Assembly (NCBI RefSeq): GCF_019264485.1
Contig: NZ_JAHVAA010000002.1
Span: 62,001 to 126,000 of the forward strand
Direction: 5' to 3'
Source: Sediminibacterium sp.
Lineage (GTDB): Bacteria > Bacteroidota > Bacteroidia > Chitinophagales > Chitinophagaceae
DNA: 64,000 bases
Positions 52,782 to 62,651 of the stretch are shown here, piece by piece. How positions within the stretch are numbered: the stretch's first letter is position 1; each line of letters starts with the position of its first letter. The position numbers and the translations under genes were made by a program. Below the pieces are notes generated by a model. That model saw nothing but the letters and a program-made list of their open reading frames with translations. It made no database searches and had not been told where the DNA came from.

Positions 52782-55700
52782 CTACTGCGCCAGCGAAACA
52801 CGCACACTCACCCCCGCCCTTGTATTTACACTCGGTGCCGATGTTGAGATATAAGGCGTTACTTTTCGCTGGTCGAAGAAGAAACGGATATTTACCCGGT
52901 TATTGATTACATAATCAATAGAAGGTTGTATGGTAATTTCTTTCTGTCCACCTGTTCCATATGCATTCGTTTGATCGAGCCTGCTGTTGGTGAGCGACTC
53001 ATTACGCATAGACAGATCTATCTTGAAAGTAATATCGTTTTCTAATTTCTTGCCCTTTCCACCCGGTAATTTAAATGGCAGGTTCACACCTTTTTTACGC
53101 CAGCTAAAACCAAATGTCCAATCTGTATTACGTGTTTCGCTTAACTGGTAATCAACCAAACTTAAACTCAGTCTTCTACCTTTGGCATAAGTGAATTTAA
53201 AGTTCATCTGGTCATTGGTGGTAATGTCTACACCAATCAAAGGTTCAAAACTTTCCTGCATGGTAATATTCGGCACGAGGAAATAAGGCACAAAGTTTCC
53301 GCTCACCGTATCAATAAACGCCGGACCTCCCAAACGGAACGGATCAGTGTACAATAAGGCACTGTTGAAACTGTTCATACTCAGGTTGCCCTTATATCCA
53401 TGCGTTAAAGTAATATTGTTAAATTTCGACTGCAATCCAGGCAATTTAGTCAATCCGGTATAAGTCAATCGCCAGTTGGGTTTGGGCAAAATACCACTGA
53501 AAGGATTGGATGAGATATTGGGGTTTGACTGTTTTATTAACGCCACTGCATTAGGATCCTTACCTGTGTACGCCGCCAGGAAGGAAGGCAACAACACATC
53601 CTGTGCATAACGGCCATAACCGGTTGCATAACCATCTGGAGTGAATTTCTGTCCTGCCGGCAATGACTGCCAGTAAGGATTGGCTTCCGCTACCCTTCTG
53701 GAAACAACCAGTCGGTTATTTTCAAATGTTTTAAAGGTCTTCGATATTTCATTGGGGTTATAACTGCCAAACAATGTACCAAATGAAATATAGGATACAC
53801 TAAAGCCACCTGTAGCCAATGGATTCAGGTGACTAAATTTACCATTACCCAGTGTATCCTTATACAATTCAGAATAATCTTTGGTGAATGTTTTATCAAG
53901 GTTGATATCTATTACCAATTCTCTTACCGGTTCAAGCTGTGCAGTAATGCTGAAACGCTGTTCAAAACTCTGACGGAAGAGGAAGTTGAATGTGGTATCT
54001 CGCGATATTAATCCTTGTGCCGCTTTTTTATTGAGCCATCCGGTATCGGGTTGTTTGCCAAAGACATAATCAAGTCCGGGAGCCATACTACTAAAGTTCT
54101 GCCCAAGGAATCTTGTACTATCCATATAACCGGGCAACCTGCTCCTGAAATTGGCTGAATAGTTCACTGATACATTCTTAAGCATGGTGAGTAGTTTACC
54201 ACCTGCTCTTTCCAACCCGCCCAATTCCGGCAACTGATTAGCACGCAATAATTTTTGCGCGATTTTCTCATCCCTTCTTTGTGCGCGCCATTTTTTAAGG
54301 GCATCTTTTCTGTCTTTACCAGCCAAACCCTGTAAAGCAATCGATTTAGGCAATAAAGTAGAGCCCAATAAATTAGATGGTGTTTTCTGCTTCCTTGCAG
54401 TATCCCCTTTTTGTTTGGGAGGTGGAATATTTTCCAGTGCCCTCATCCATCTCGATTTGGCATAGAGGCTCGCAAAATTAAACTGTGCAGTAAAATTATT
54501 TTCCTGCGAGTTTTCAAGTGTATTACCCAGGTTATAGGCCAGTCTGCTGGCTCCTATCCAGTTATAAGTGGTGGTGTATCCATAACGTGCCGTGATCCAG
54601 TCTGTTAAAGGAAATTTATTGAGGGGTAAAGTATAACTAAGCGAAGCTTTTTGGGTATACAAAGTATTCCTTCCACCTTTCATAAAATTCTTCCACACAG
54701 AATCTTTCTTGGTCTTGGTATCAATTCTTCCAAATGGTTCATCTACCCGTGCATTATTTGTGGCAGAAAAATCCAGGTTAAGTGAACGGCTCAGGTCCCA
54801 GCGAAGATTATAAAAACGATCAAACGTAAAGTATTTGTCGTAAGTAGTATCCACACGATCCACCTTGCCATCAAATGTGTTTATAATCCGGGGAATAAAT
54901 TCTCCAAACTGTCTTTGTATATCTGCCCTGAAACTGATATAGGAAGGCCGCAGGTTAAAATTAAAATCTTTAACCAACGCAAACCATGGTGAGTTTGATT
55001 TAATGAATTTCTTGAACGGCTCAATATAACGGCTCTGTGTATTGTAAGTATACCCTAATCCGCCACGATGCCTTGTTACTTTATTCTGTTCAATTACCGG
55101 ACTGTTCTGCTCCGTTTGTGTAAAGGAATAACTGAAATCGAAATTACTCAGGCTTAATAAACCCTGTTTACTACCGGGCAATACTCGCGCATTGGTGAAA
55201 TTCAATGTACGTATTGTAGTTTGGTCTACGGCTGCTTTTCTGATAGAATCTCTTTTGTCGGCCGGACTATTATTTAGTTTTTCTTTATACCGCACATCTC
55301 TGTCAAACGGATCATACTCTGGAGTCAATACTGTTCTGTTGATACTTGCATATACCGGCAACGATATCCTTGCTTTCTTTGGTAAGAGCTTACCTGCATC
55401 TATACTGGCAGCAATATCAAACTGCATGAGGTTATCACGCGCACGTTCATTTACCCTTTGTTCAATGGTACCAAAACCCTGCGATCTTGTATTGGCCGAT
55501 ACCGACATGGTTCCCAAATCGGCCAGCAACAGGTCTACCCTTCCCAATGCTGCCCATCCGCCACGTTCATCAAGGTCAGACAAACGCAGTTCATTCACCC
55601 ATACTTCAGAACTAAGTGTGGGTCCGTCGGGTCTGTAAGGATTTTCAACACCCACCAGTATGCCCCTTACTTCTCCCAGATTCGGGTTACCGCGAACAGA

Positions 55701-58700
55701 ATAGGTTTTATCACCAAAGCGTTCACGGTAAATATTGGTTACTGTTCCTCCGAGTTGGTTTCTTCGCAATTTCAGGTCAATCAGGTCTCTTAAACTTACA
55801 TTCAGTTCATTGGCAAGTGGCCATACTTTTTCTTCCTGTCCACGCGGATAATTTCCCGGTGCTGTTACTTTCAATGGTACTTTAATCTCATAATAATTAT
55901 TCAGGAAATCCTGTCCGATACGCACCACTGCAAACAATTCATTATCCTGCAATACGCGCTGACCGGGTACCGATTCAGCATGAAAGAACATATTCAGGTT
56001 GCCATATTGCCTGATATCCAGGTTCAGTGTTTTAAATACTGCACGGGCATCTCCAGTAACCAGGTTCCTGATCTGTAAACTCATGGCCTGTTCATTCTGC
56101 TGGAGGTTTACGCCATTATTACTTAGTAGCTGAACACGTTCTACTCCAGGAGGCATGATGTAGTTAACAGGTGTTCTGCTGCTGTTTTCTTCCAGGTTAA
56201 CAGCCAGTGTATTAAAAGTTGTACCTGCTGCATTATTCACAGGTGTATATGCACCAGTTGTATCGAGGTTAAAGGAGAATTGTCGCCATTGATTACGCAC
56301 CAGATCCATACGTGCCATTCGAATCACAACAGAATCTTCAAAATCGGTGAGGTATAAACGGGCAAAACGGATCGATTTAAAATCTGAAATGCTACCTACT
56401 TTATTAGAGAACGAACGGATAGGAATACGGAAAAGAAACCAGTCTTCTGTTTTGGTTGTACCATCAGCCGCATTTACCGTAATCCTTCTTTTATCTGTGA
56501 TATAAGGTGTAATACCTACATCCATACCGGGACGAAGGTTTACTTCATATTCATAATAAGCTTCTGTTTCATTGAGTGTATTATCCCTGTTCAGGTCCTC
56601 GTTATCCGGATACAATGTTGCTGCCGGAGTAAATTGTCCACCCGTTGTGGCAATGGGTGAATTACCCTGTGGGTTATTATGATTTTTATACCTGCCAAGA
56701 ATACCTGTTCCCAACTGGTCGAATGAATTATCTCGGAACCATTTATAGTTATCGCGGGCAAGGTCTTCCTGTGCCTGAATAAATGCAGGTGAAGCAGTAC
56801 CAAAATTTTGCGAAATCCGGTTTAGCACATATCCTTTCTTTCTTCTTTCAGCCGCATCATCCAATCCATCGAAACCAACATCCTGGAAAGGCCTGTCGTT
56901 TGGATCGTTACTGAAGGCCTGTGTAATCTGTATAGGATTAACAGGTGTTTTACCCCATGTATTTGAACTATCTACTGATGCAGGAATGGTGGGTGTATTC
57001 AAACCATTTTCATAAAAACGCTTACCATCTTTCAGGATATCTTCACTGATATTACCCAGGTTAAGGAACATTTTCCCGCCGCGACTACCCGGATTTAAAA
57101 TAAAAGGATTCTGTAACCAGATCTCAAAGAATTCTATATTACCTGTTTCAAAATCGGTCTGATCAATAGCACGCATAATACCGCCCCACCTGTTGGCTGG
57201 TTTTGTCAGCCTGCCGTTAGCAGTAAATTCAGAGGACCTTGTTTCAAAATTATAAGGCCCTTTTTCTGTAGGATAAAATGCGAGGTCAAATGTAGCGGTC
57301 TGTACATCGGTAATATTAGTAGTACGTTGTGGAAATAATTCATTGGTAAATACCTGACGTACGCGGGGGTCACTTAATTCAGCCAGGTTTCTCCGCAATG
57401 GGTTATTACTGCTGTTTTTATCCTGCAGGTTCGGTTCAATATTATACCAGGCCAGTTTGGCGCGGTTAAAATTATAATCAATTGAATCGGTTAACGTAGC
57501 TTCCGGAAATTTAGGATTGCCCTGAGGTGTTGAAGCCAGTGCCCAGGCTACAAAAGGAAAACGCAGATCGATACTGGTTCTTGTTCCTTCAAAATCATCC
57601 ACAAAAATCAAACCCTGTTCTCCCTTGCCAATCTGTGGCGGATGACCCGGTTTCAGGAACGCCGCTTCGCCATATGCATTAATGGCCGATGTAGCTTTGG
57701 TAGAATAGAATGGCAGTTTATTCAATAATCTGGTAAGACCGGGTAATTCAGACTGGTAACTAAAATCAAGACCGTACATGGTATTACGGATCGGATCATC
57801 GCCATAACCCATTTTAGTAAAAAATGGACGTTCCCCCAACCGAACTGTTGTGGCTCCTAATGTAAGTTTTTTATTGGCAACATAATCCAAACGCAAGCCA
57901 CTAAAACCCCGTTGCTGCATTCCAAAACCCGCATTGTTTTCAAAAGAAACATTTACAGGCACATTCGAATTGAGAATACCTGCATTCAGAATACGAACGG
58001 TTCCCAGATTATAATCAACAGTATAATCAGTACCTTCTTTTAATATTTGTCCGCCGGCAGTAACTGTAACAGAACCCTGTGGAATATTAAATGTATTGAG
58101 GAAAATTTCCGAACCACTGCTGCTTCCTTTTACCTGACCCTGCATTACATAACGATTCAGGTTGGCATAGGTTTGTGCAATGGCTTTGATTGAATCATAC
58201 AAAGCATAGTACACGTATTTATTTTTTACCGATGCCGAGAGCCCCGCAAATGCCAGTGTATCGAGGTCCCGCCCAAAAGGTTCAAGTACGGGGAATACAA
58301 TTTTCCCTGTCTGCGACAATACAGTAAACCCATCAATATAATCAAACACACCATCGGGCTGCGGGTCATTGCGATTATTCAACCGGTCGAGGTTTAGTAT
58401 GCGTAACAAAGGCTGACCATCTACCGAAGGCGATGTTTCGGGTAAATATCTTTTCAGTCCGCCACTGGGTTCTTCATAGAGTACATTCAGTTTGAATTCT
58501 TCTCTTTGTATACCACCAAATACATCCAGCGAATACACGTTTTTCATCATCCAGTCCCAGATAGGTAACTGAATACGCTGCGATGTGGCTTTCAATAATT
58601 TCAGGAACAATACTTTTTGAACACCGCTGGCAGAATCGAGTGCCACATCCTGCGAAAATTCGCCTACCTGATACACGCGTCCATTATACGTGTACTGAAA

Positions 58701-60113
58701 TGCTACGGCCAGCACTTCATCGGGTTGTAATTGTGTATTGATAGAAAGAAAACCTGCCTGCGGATTAAAAGAGTATTCTGTGGTAGCCAGTTTTCTTGCA
58801 AAAGTTTTTTCATAATCATCAACCGGTCTCAGCCCTTTCGACAATAAAAGTGTATTGATGAATGAAGGGTTTCGACTGTTCGGATCGCCGGCCAGTGAAC
58901 CATACAAATTATTTGCCTGGTTATAAGGCAAAGGATTATTGGTAAGTGGCGTAACTGCCGGGTTATAAGGTCTTGTTTCAGCCAGGTCCATCAAACCCAC
59001 AATATCACGGGCATCTGTGGTGGCACCTGTACGGTTGGTAATCCACACTTCCATTCTTTGTATCTGTACCTGTGAGTTTACCACAGGAAGATTGCGCATT
59101 ACTTTATTATAATTATCCCTGAAATATTGTCCCAATAAAAAGTGACGGTTCTCTTCATAATCATCCATTCTTTTCTGGAAGTTCTGTGAAGCTGCTCCTC
59201 CCTGTAACGCAACCGACTGGCGGCTGGAACGCTGGTTGGCCAAAGCACCTGTAACATATAATTTACCAAACTGCAGTTGCGTTTTAATACCAAATAAATT
59301 CTGCGCACTGGGTATCAGCGTTCCCCGCGATTGAAAGGAGATATTACCTGCTTCAATACTCTTGATCAGTTCATCATCCATTCCCTTGTAATCGAGCTTG
59401 ATCTGGTTGTCGAAGTTGAGGTTTGATAAAGTATTGTAATTGATGGGGAACTTAAGTTTGTTACCAATATTCGCATTTACGTTCAGGTTGGCATTCATGT
59501 CGAAATCGAAACCCCCGTTTTTTCTGGCACGTTCTGGTAAAGTGGGATTCTTGATATTCTGTCCCTGGTAACCGGCGAGTATGTTTACATCACCTGTAGG
59601 GCGGATATCTATCTTAAGACGGTTTTGCGCAGCCAGTTCACCGGCTGCATTTTTTATGTCACCCACCGCATCTTTAATATCTCCGCCATACCTGTTGATT
59701 ACATCATTTAAACCAAATATGCGGTCGAATAAAGAATTGTATACACGCAGTGGTGGTCGTTGTGCTTTCTTATTGAGCAGTGTTAATGCATCGGAACGTT
59801 TTTTAAAATAATCTCTTTCCTGTTCTCTGGCCTGTAATCGCCAGAACTCTTCAAAAGTTAATGTGGTGGGGGTGCGGTAATACCGGTTACCTATTTTTTC
59901 AACGATCACATATTGTTTGGTCTTTGGATCGTATTCAATGGTACGTTTAATGAGTGAAGTATCGCGAAGGTCGAAAGGGTTCCTGCTCTTTTCAGACAAT
60001 GCATCTGCTCTCCTGTCGTTGATAGGATAACGTAAAGAGTCTCGTTGCTGAGCCAACAAGCTACTTTGCCAGAACAGGGCCAGTGAAATAATAAAAAGCA
60101 GTCGAAAACGCAA
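52782..60113 (-). CDS. sprA: Cell surface protein SprA (type IX secretion translocon)
   Basis: SprA is the very large outer-membrane pore of the Bacteroidota type IX secretion system, also needed for gliding in some species. The 2443-residue protein has a signal peptide (RFRLLFIISLALFWQSSLLAQ), the conserved N-terminal NPFDLRDTSLIKRTIEYDP region, repeated beta-barrel segments (NINANIGNKLKFPINYN-type stretches and INYNTLSNLNFDNQIKLDY), and the aromatic-terminated strands at the C-terminus (RAGVSVRVSLAQ). Length is typical for the family. The start codon is TTG at 60113; no ATG is available in frame near the signal. It lies 38 bp after ruvA on the same strand. Confidence 0.97.
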   Translation of the reverse strand: MRFRLLFIISLALFWQSSLLAQQRDSLRYPINDRRADALSEKSRNPFDLRDTSLIKRTIEYDPKTKQYVIVEKIGNRYYRTPTTLTFEEFWRLQAREQERDYFKKRSDALTLLNKKAQRPPLRVYNSLFDRIFGLNDVINRYGGDIKDAVGDIKNAAGELAAQNRLKIDIRPTGDVNILAGYQGQNIKNPTLPERARKNGGFDFDMNANLNVNANIGNKLKFPINYNTLSNLNFDNQIKLDYKGMDDELIKSIEAGNISFQSRGTLIPSAQNLFGIKTQLQFGKLYVTGALANQRSSRQSVALQGGAASQNFQKRMDDYEENRHFLLGQYFRDNYNKVMRNLPVVNSQVQIQRMEVWITNRTGATTDARDIVGLMDLAETRPYNPAVTPLTNNPLPYNQANNLYGSLAGDPNSRNPSFINTLLLSKGLRPVDDYEKTFARKLATTEYSFNPQAGFLSINTQLQPDEVLAVAFQYTYNGRVYQVGEFSQDVALDSASGVQKVLFLKLLKATSQRIQLPIWDWMMKNVYSLDVFGGIQREEFKLNVLYEEPSGGLKRYLPETSPSVDGQPLLRILNLDRLNNRNDPQPDGVFDYIDGFTVLSQTGKIVFPVLEPFGRDLDTLAFAGLSASVKNKYVYYALYDSIKAIAQTYANLNRYVMQGQVKGSSSGSEIFLNTFNIPQGSVTVTAGGQILKEGTDYTVDYNLGTVRILNAGILNSNVPVNVSFENNAGFGMQQRGFSGLRLDYVANKKLTLGATTVRLGERPFFTKMGYGDDPIRNTMYGLDFSYQSELPGLTRLLNKLPFYSTKATSAINAYGEAAFLKPGHPPQIGKGEQGLIFVDDFEGTRTSIDLRFPFVAWALASTPQGNPKFPEATLTDSIDYNFNRAKLAWYNIEPNLQDKNSSNNPLRRNLAELSDPRVRQVFTNELFPQRTTNITDVQTATFDLAFYPTEKGPYNFETRSSEFTANGRLTKPANRWGGIMRAIDQTDFETGNIEFFEIWLQNPFILNPGSRGGKMFLNLGNISEDILKDGKRFYENGLNTPTIPASVDSSNTWGKTPVNPIQITQAFSNDPNDRPFQDVGFDGLDDAAERRKKGYVLNRISQNFGTASPAFIQAQEDLARDNYKWFRDNSFDQLGTGILGRYKNHNNPQGNSPIATTGGQFTPAATLYPDNEDLNRDNTLNETEAYYEYEVNLRPGMDVGITPYITDKRRITVNAADGTTKTEDWFLFRIPIRSFSNKVGSISDFKSIRFARLYLTDFEDSVVIRMARMDLVRNQWRQFSFNLDTTGAYTPVNNAAGTTFNTLAVNLEENSSRTPVNYIMPPGVERVQLLSNNGVNLQQNEQAMSLQIRNLVTGDARAVFKTLNLDIRQYGNLNMFFHAESVPGQRVLQDNELFAVVRIGQDFLNNYYEIKVPLKVTAPGNYPRGQEEKVWPLANELNVSLRDLIDLKLRRNQLGGTVTNIYRERFGDKTYSVRGNPNLGEVRGILVGVENPYRPDGPTLSSEVWVNELRLSDLDERGGWAALGRVDLLLADLGTMSVSANTRSQGFGTIEQRVNERARDNLMQFDIAASIDAGKLLPKKARISLPVYASINRTVLTPEYDPFDRDVRYKEKLNNSPADKRDSIRKAAVDQTTIRTLNFTNARVLPGSKQGLLSLSNFDFSYSFTQTEQNSPVIEQNKVTRHRGGLGYTYNTQSRYIEPFKKFIKSNSPWFALVKDFNFNLRPSYISFRADIQRQFGEFIPRIINTFDGKVDRVDTTYDKYFTFDRFYNLRWDLSRSLNLDFSATNNARVDEPFGRIDTKTKKDSVWKNFMKGGRNTLYTQKASLSYTLPLNKFPLTDWITARYGYTTTYNWIGASRLAYNLGNTLENSQENNFTAQFNFASLYAKSRWMRALENIPPPKQKGDTARKQKTPSNLLGSTLLPKSIALQGLAGKDRKDALKKWRAQRRDEKIAQKLLRANQLPELGGLERAGGKLLTMLKNVSVNYSANFRSRLPGYMDSTRFLGQNFSSMAPGLDYVFGKQPDTGWLNKKAAQGLISRDTTFNFLFRQSFEQRFSITAQLEPVRELVIDINLDKTFTKDYSELYKDTLGNGKFSHLNPLATGGFSVSYISFGTLFGSYNPNEISKTFKTFENNRLVVSRRVAEANPYWQSLPAGQKFTPDGYATGYGRYAQDVLLPSFLAAYTGKDPNAVALIKQSNPNISSNPFSGILPKPNWRLTYTGLTKLPGLQSKFNNITLTHGYKGNLSMNSFNSALLYTDPFRLGGPAFIDTVSGNFVPYFLVPNITMQESFEPLIGVDITTNDQMNFKFTYAKGRRLSLSLVDYQLSETRNTDWTFGFSWRKKGVNLPFKLPGGKGKKLENDITFKIDLSMRNESLTNSRLDQTNAYGTGGQKEITIQPSIDYVINNRVNIRFFFDQRKVTPYISTSAPSVNTRAGVSVRVSLAQ

Positions 60114-60151
60114 TGTGAAACACTTGATTAAGTAGAAGTATATGCGATAGA

Positions 60152-60736
60152 CTATAAATTTTTGAGTGCCTGTTTGATGATCAGTTCAAGTGATGCATCT
60201 TCAGGTATGGATGACATGGTTTTTTTGATGGCATTTTCGGCCTGTGGTTTTGCTATTCCCAGTGCAATCAATGCCTGTATGGCATCTTCATCTACACCCG
60301 AAATTTTCATGGTTCCCAAAGGCTGACCGATTGTTTGTTTACCCAGTTTGTCGCGTAGTTCAACGATCAGTCGTTCTGCCGATTTTTTTCCTATTCCTTT
60401 GATTCCTTCCAACTGCTTTGTGTTGCCCTGAACAATGGCCCTGATGATTTCATCGGGTTTCATTCCGGATAACATCATTCTCGCAGTAGAAGCCCCTACA
60501 CCTGATACGCTGATCAGTTGCAGGAAAAGTTCTTTTTCTGCAATATCGGCAAAACCGAACAATGTTTGTGCATTTTCGGTAATATGTAAATAAGTGTGTA
60601 ATTGTCCGTTTTCTACGTTACTGATGGCCGCATAGGTATTCAGGCTTATTTGCAGGTCGTAACCAACCCCATTTACATCCACTACCACACGGGCAGGGGT
60701 TTTGATTGCAAATTTTCCTCTTACAAAAGCGATCAT
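60152..60736 (-). CDS. ruvA: Holliday junction branch migration protein RuvA
   Basis: RuvA binds four-way junctions and loads the RuvB motor. From ATG 60736 the protein is 194 residues, the usual length: OB-fold (IAFVRGKFAIKTPARVVVDVNGVGYDLQI), helix-hairpin-helix domain II with SVSGVGASTARMML and GIKGIGKKSAERLIVEL, and the C-terminal RuvB-binding domain III (DEDAIQALIALGIAKPQAENAI). The open frame extends to 60868 but that extension would be foreign to the family. ruvB is not here. Transcribed ahead of sprA with a 38-bp gap, and divergent from the antitoxin gene. Confidence 0.96.
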   Translation of the reverse strand: MIAFVRGKFAIKTPARVVVDVNGVGYDLQISLNTYAAISNVENGQLHTYLHITENAQTLFGFADIAEKELFLQLISVSGVGASTARMMLSGMKPDEIIRAIVQGNTKQLEGIKGIGKKSAERLIVELRDKLGKQTIGQPLGTMKISGVDEDAIQALIALGIAKPQAENAIKKTMSSIPEDASLELIIKQALKNL

Positions 60737-60778
60737 AGCAGGTATCAAAAATAGGGGTAAAAATTGACAGATTGTACG

Positions 60779-60786
60779 TACTTTTG
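60779..60786 (+). promoter_or_regulatory. -7 element and small dyads before the antitoxin gene
   Basis: TACTTTTG (60779-60786) is a perfect TAnnTTTG element 16 bp before the antitoxin start at 60803. It overlaps GTACGTAC (60774-60781), and GTATAC follows near 60796; such dyads beside a -7 element are typical operators for antitoxin autoregulation. No good -33 element is seen. Confidence 0.5.
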
Positions 60787-60802
60787 TATAAAATGTATAC
60801 GT

Positions 60803-61054
60803 ATGGCAACTAAGCTCACACTTTCCATAGACGAATCCGTAATAAGGGATGCGAAGGAGTATGCGCAAAAAACAGGCCGCAGCGTATCACAATTGGTTGA
60901 ATCTTATCTGAAAGCCATTACACACCCTACTAAAAAGAAAAAGTCTAAGTTACCTCCACACCTTAAAAGATGGCATGGTGCATTCAAAATAGAGGATGAA
61001 AGAGATTATAAAGAAATAATTGCAGAGGCCATTTGGGAGAAATATAATACATGA
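60803..61054 (+). CDS. DUF6364-type antitoxin
   Basis: An 83-residue protein (MATKLTLSIDESVIRDAKEY, then AQKTGRSVSQLVESYLKAI) of the ribbon-helix-helix-like DUF6364 group, which are antitoxins paired with PIN toxins in Bacteroidota. The N-terminal part should bind DNA and the acidic C-terminal part ([20 protein letters not shown]) the toxin. The start at 60803 is preferred to 60764 because homology begins at MATKLTL. Its stop overlaps the toxin start by 4 bp (ATGA). Confidence 0.85.
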   Translation: MATKLTLSIDESVIRDAKEYAQKTGRSVSQLVESYLKAITHPTKKKKSKLPPHLKRWHGAFKIEDERDYKEIIAEAIWEKYNT

Positions 61055-61482
61055 TACAGATTTTTCTTGATACCAATGTATTGTTCGATTTCTTTGCGGA
61101 GCGGCAACCTTTTGACAAAGAGGCAGAAGAGATCATGGAACTGGCCTATGAAAAACAAATCGAATTGTATTGTTCTGCCATCAGTTATACAACCGTGTTT
61201 TATCTGCTCTCAAAATTAAAGGGAAAGGCCAAAGCTTTTCAAGCAATAAAAGATATGCGTGAACTCATTGAAACGGTTGGGGTAGATAGTTCTGTCATAG
61301 ATAAAGCATTGGATAATACCCATCCGGATTTTGAAGATGCCATTCAGTTAGAATGTGCATATGCAGTGAAACATATACAAACTATTGTTACAAGAAGCCC
61401 TAAACATTTTAAAACAAAACAATTACTTGTACAAACACCAAAAGAATTTTTAGACACGTTCAATCAGACTATACATGAATAA
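61051..61482 (+). CDS. PIN-domain RNase toxin (VapC-like)
   Basis: A 143-residue PIN nuclease. D7 in [11 protein letters not shown] and D96 in HPDFEDAIQ are conserved acidic metal ligands; an Asn/Ser-rich [13 protein letters not shown] helix follows the usual pattern. The last conserved acidic position (usually TRNxxDF) reads TRSPKHF, with His119 in place of Asp, so activity may be weakened. It overlaps the antitoxin by 4 bp and its own last 8 bp overlap the start of fabH, an unusual arrangement for a toxin-antitoxin pair. Confidence 0.87.
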   Translation: MIQIFLDTNVLFDFFAERQPFDKEAEEIMELAYEKQIELYCSAISYTTVFYLLSKLKGKAKAFQAIKDMRELIETVGVDSSVIDKALDNTHPDFEDAIQLECAYAVKHIQTIVTRSPKHFKTKQLLVQTPKEFLDTFNQTIHE

Positions 61483-62473
61483 ACTCACAGCAACCATCAC
61501 CGCAGTTGGCGGATATGTTCCGGAAGATAAACTCACCAATTTCGACCTTGAGAAAATGGTAGATACCAATGATGAATGGATCCGTACTCGCACTGGTATT
61601 GAAGAAAGAAGAATATTGAAAGAACCTGGTAAGGGTAGCAGCGATATGGCTGTTCCTGCCATTCAGGAAATATTACGTAAGAAAAATCTCGATCCATTAG
61701 AGATTGATTGTGTAATCTGTGCAACGGTTACTCCTGATATGGTTTTTCCTGCAACAGCCAATATCATCTGCGATAAACTTGGTGCCACCAATGCATGGGG
61801 CTATGATATGAGTGCCGCCTGCAGTGGTTTTCTCTACGCACTCACTACCGGCGCTATGTATATTGAAAGTGGCAGGTTTAAAAAAGTAATCGTAGTAGGT
61901 GTTGATAAAATGAGCGCCATTATAGATTATACCGATCGCGCCACCTGTATCATTTTTGGCGACGGGGCAGGCGCTGTTTTATTAGAACCCACAACTGATG
62001 GGTCTGGTATTCTCGACAGTATTCTGAGAAGCGACGGAAGCGGACGCCACTATCTACACATGAAAGCAGGTGGTTCGGTAAAACCCGCAACAGTAGAAAC
62101 AGTTATGGCTAAAGAACATTTTGCTTACCAGGAAGGACAGGCCGTTTTCAAATTTGCGGTTAAAGGTATGGCCGATGTTAGTGCCGAACTCCTGGAAAGA
62201 AACGGACTGACAGGCGATGATATTGCCTGGCTGGTACCCCACCAGGCCAACCTGCGTATCATCGATGCAACAGCCAACCGGATGGGATTACCGAAAGAAA
62301 AAGTAATGATCAATATTCAGAAATACGGGAATACCACAGCCGCCACGCTGCCACTTTGTTTGTGGGACTGGGAAAAGCAACTGAAAAAAGGCGACAATAT
62401 CGTACTCTCCGCTTTCGGCGGTGGCTTTACCTGGGGCGCTACCTGGGTGAAGTGGGGATATGATGGGGAGTGA
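61475..62473 (+). CDS. fabH: 3-oxoacyl-[acyl-carrier-protein] synthase III
   Basis: FabH starts fatty acid synthesis by condensing acetyl-CoA with malonyl-ACP. The 332-residue protein has the catalytic C116 in [12 protein letters not shown], the active-site His in [12 protein letters not shown] (about 257) and Asn in [12 protein letters not shown] (about 287). The N-terminal GIEERRI substrate loop is present. It overlaps the PIN toxin gene by 8 bp but has its own full N-terminus. No other fab genes are nearby; in related genomes fabH usually sits with plsX and rpmF. Confidence 0.96.
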   Translation: MNKLTATITAVGGYVPEDKLTNFDLEKMVDTNDEWIRTRTGIEERRILKEPGKGSSDMAVPAIQEILRKKNLDPLEIDCVICATVTPDMVFPATANIICDKLGATNAWGYDMSAACSGFLYALTTGAMYIESGRFKKVIVVGVDKMSAIIDYTDRATCIIFGDGAGAVLLEPTTDGSGILDSILRSDGSGRHYLHMKAGGSVKPATVETVMAKEHFAYQEGQAVFKFAVKGMADVSAELLERNGLTGDDIAWLVPHQANLRIIDATANRMGLPKEKVMINIQKYGNTTAATLPLCLWDWEKQLKKGDNIVLSAFGGGFTWGATWVKWGYDGE

Positions 62474-62517
62474 ATGGGGGGATAGTGAGTAGTGAATGGT
62501 GAGTAAGAAAATGAGTG

Positions 62518-62574
62518 CTATAATCATATACGCTGTTATGCAGTTATCTCGCATAACAGCATATATGATTATAG
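62518..62574. terminator. Long gene-end hairpin after fabH
   Basis: Arms 62518-62541 and 62551-62574 pair over 24 positions with one mismatch around a 9-nt loop; a short T-run follows. The region just before it (62470-62510) is built of GTGA/AGTGAATGG-type words. It lies between convergent fabH and the TonB-plug gene. Confidence 0.8.
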
Positions 62575-62651
62575 TTTTAGTGATTCAGCAATACAAAACT
62601 TTTGCAGCCTACTTCAACATTCAAAATTCAATATTCAATATTTCTCCGATC

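Noticed and set aside
52685..52906. Plus-strand frame overlapping the 3' end of sprA
   Set aside because: Antisense to a well-supported coding region and without family signal.
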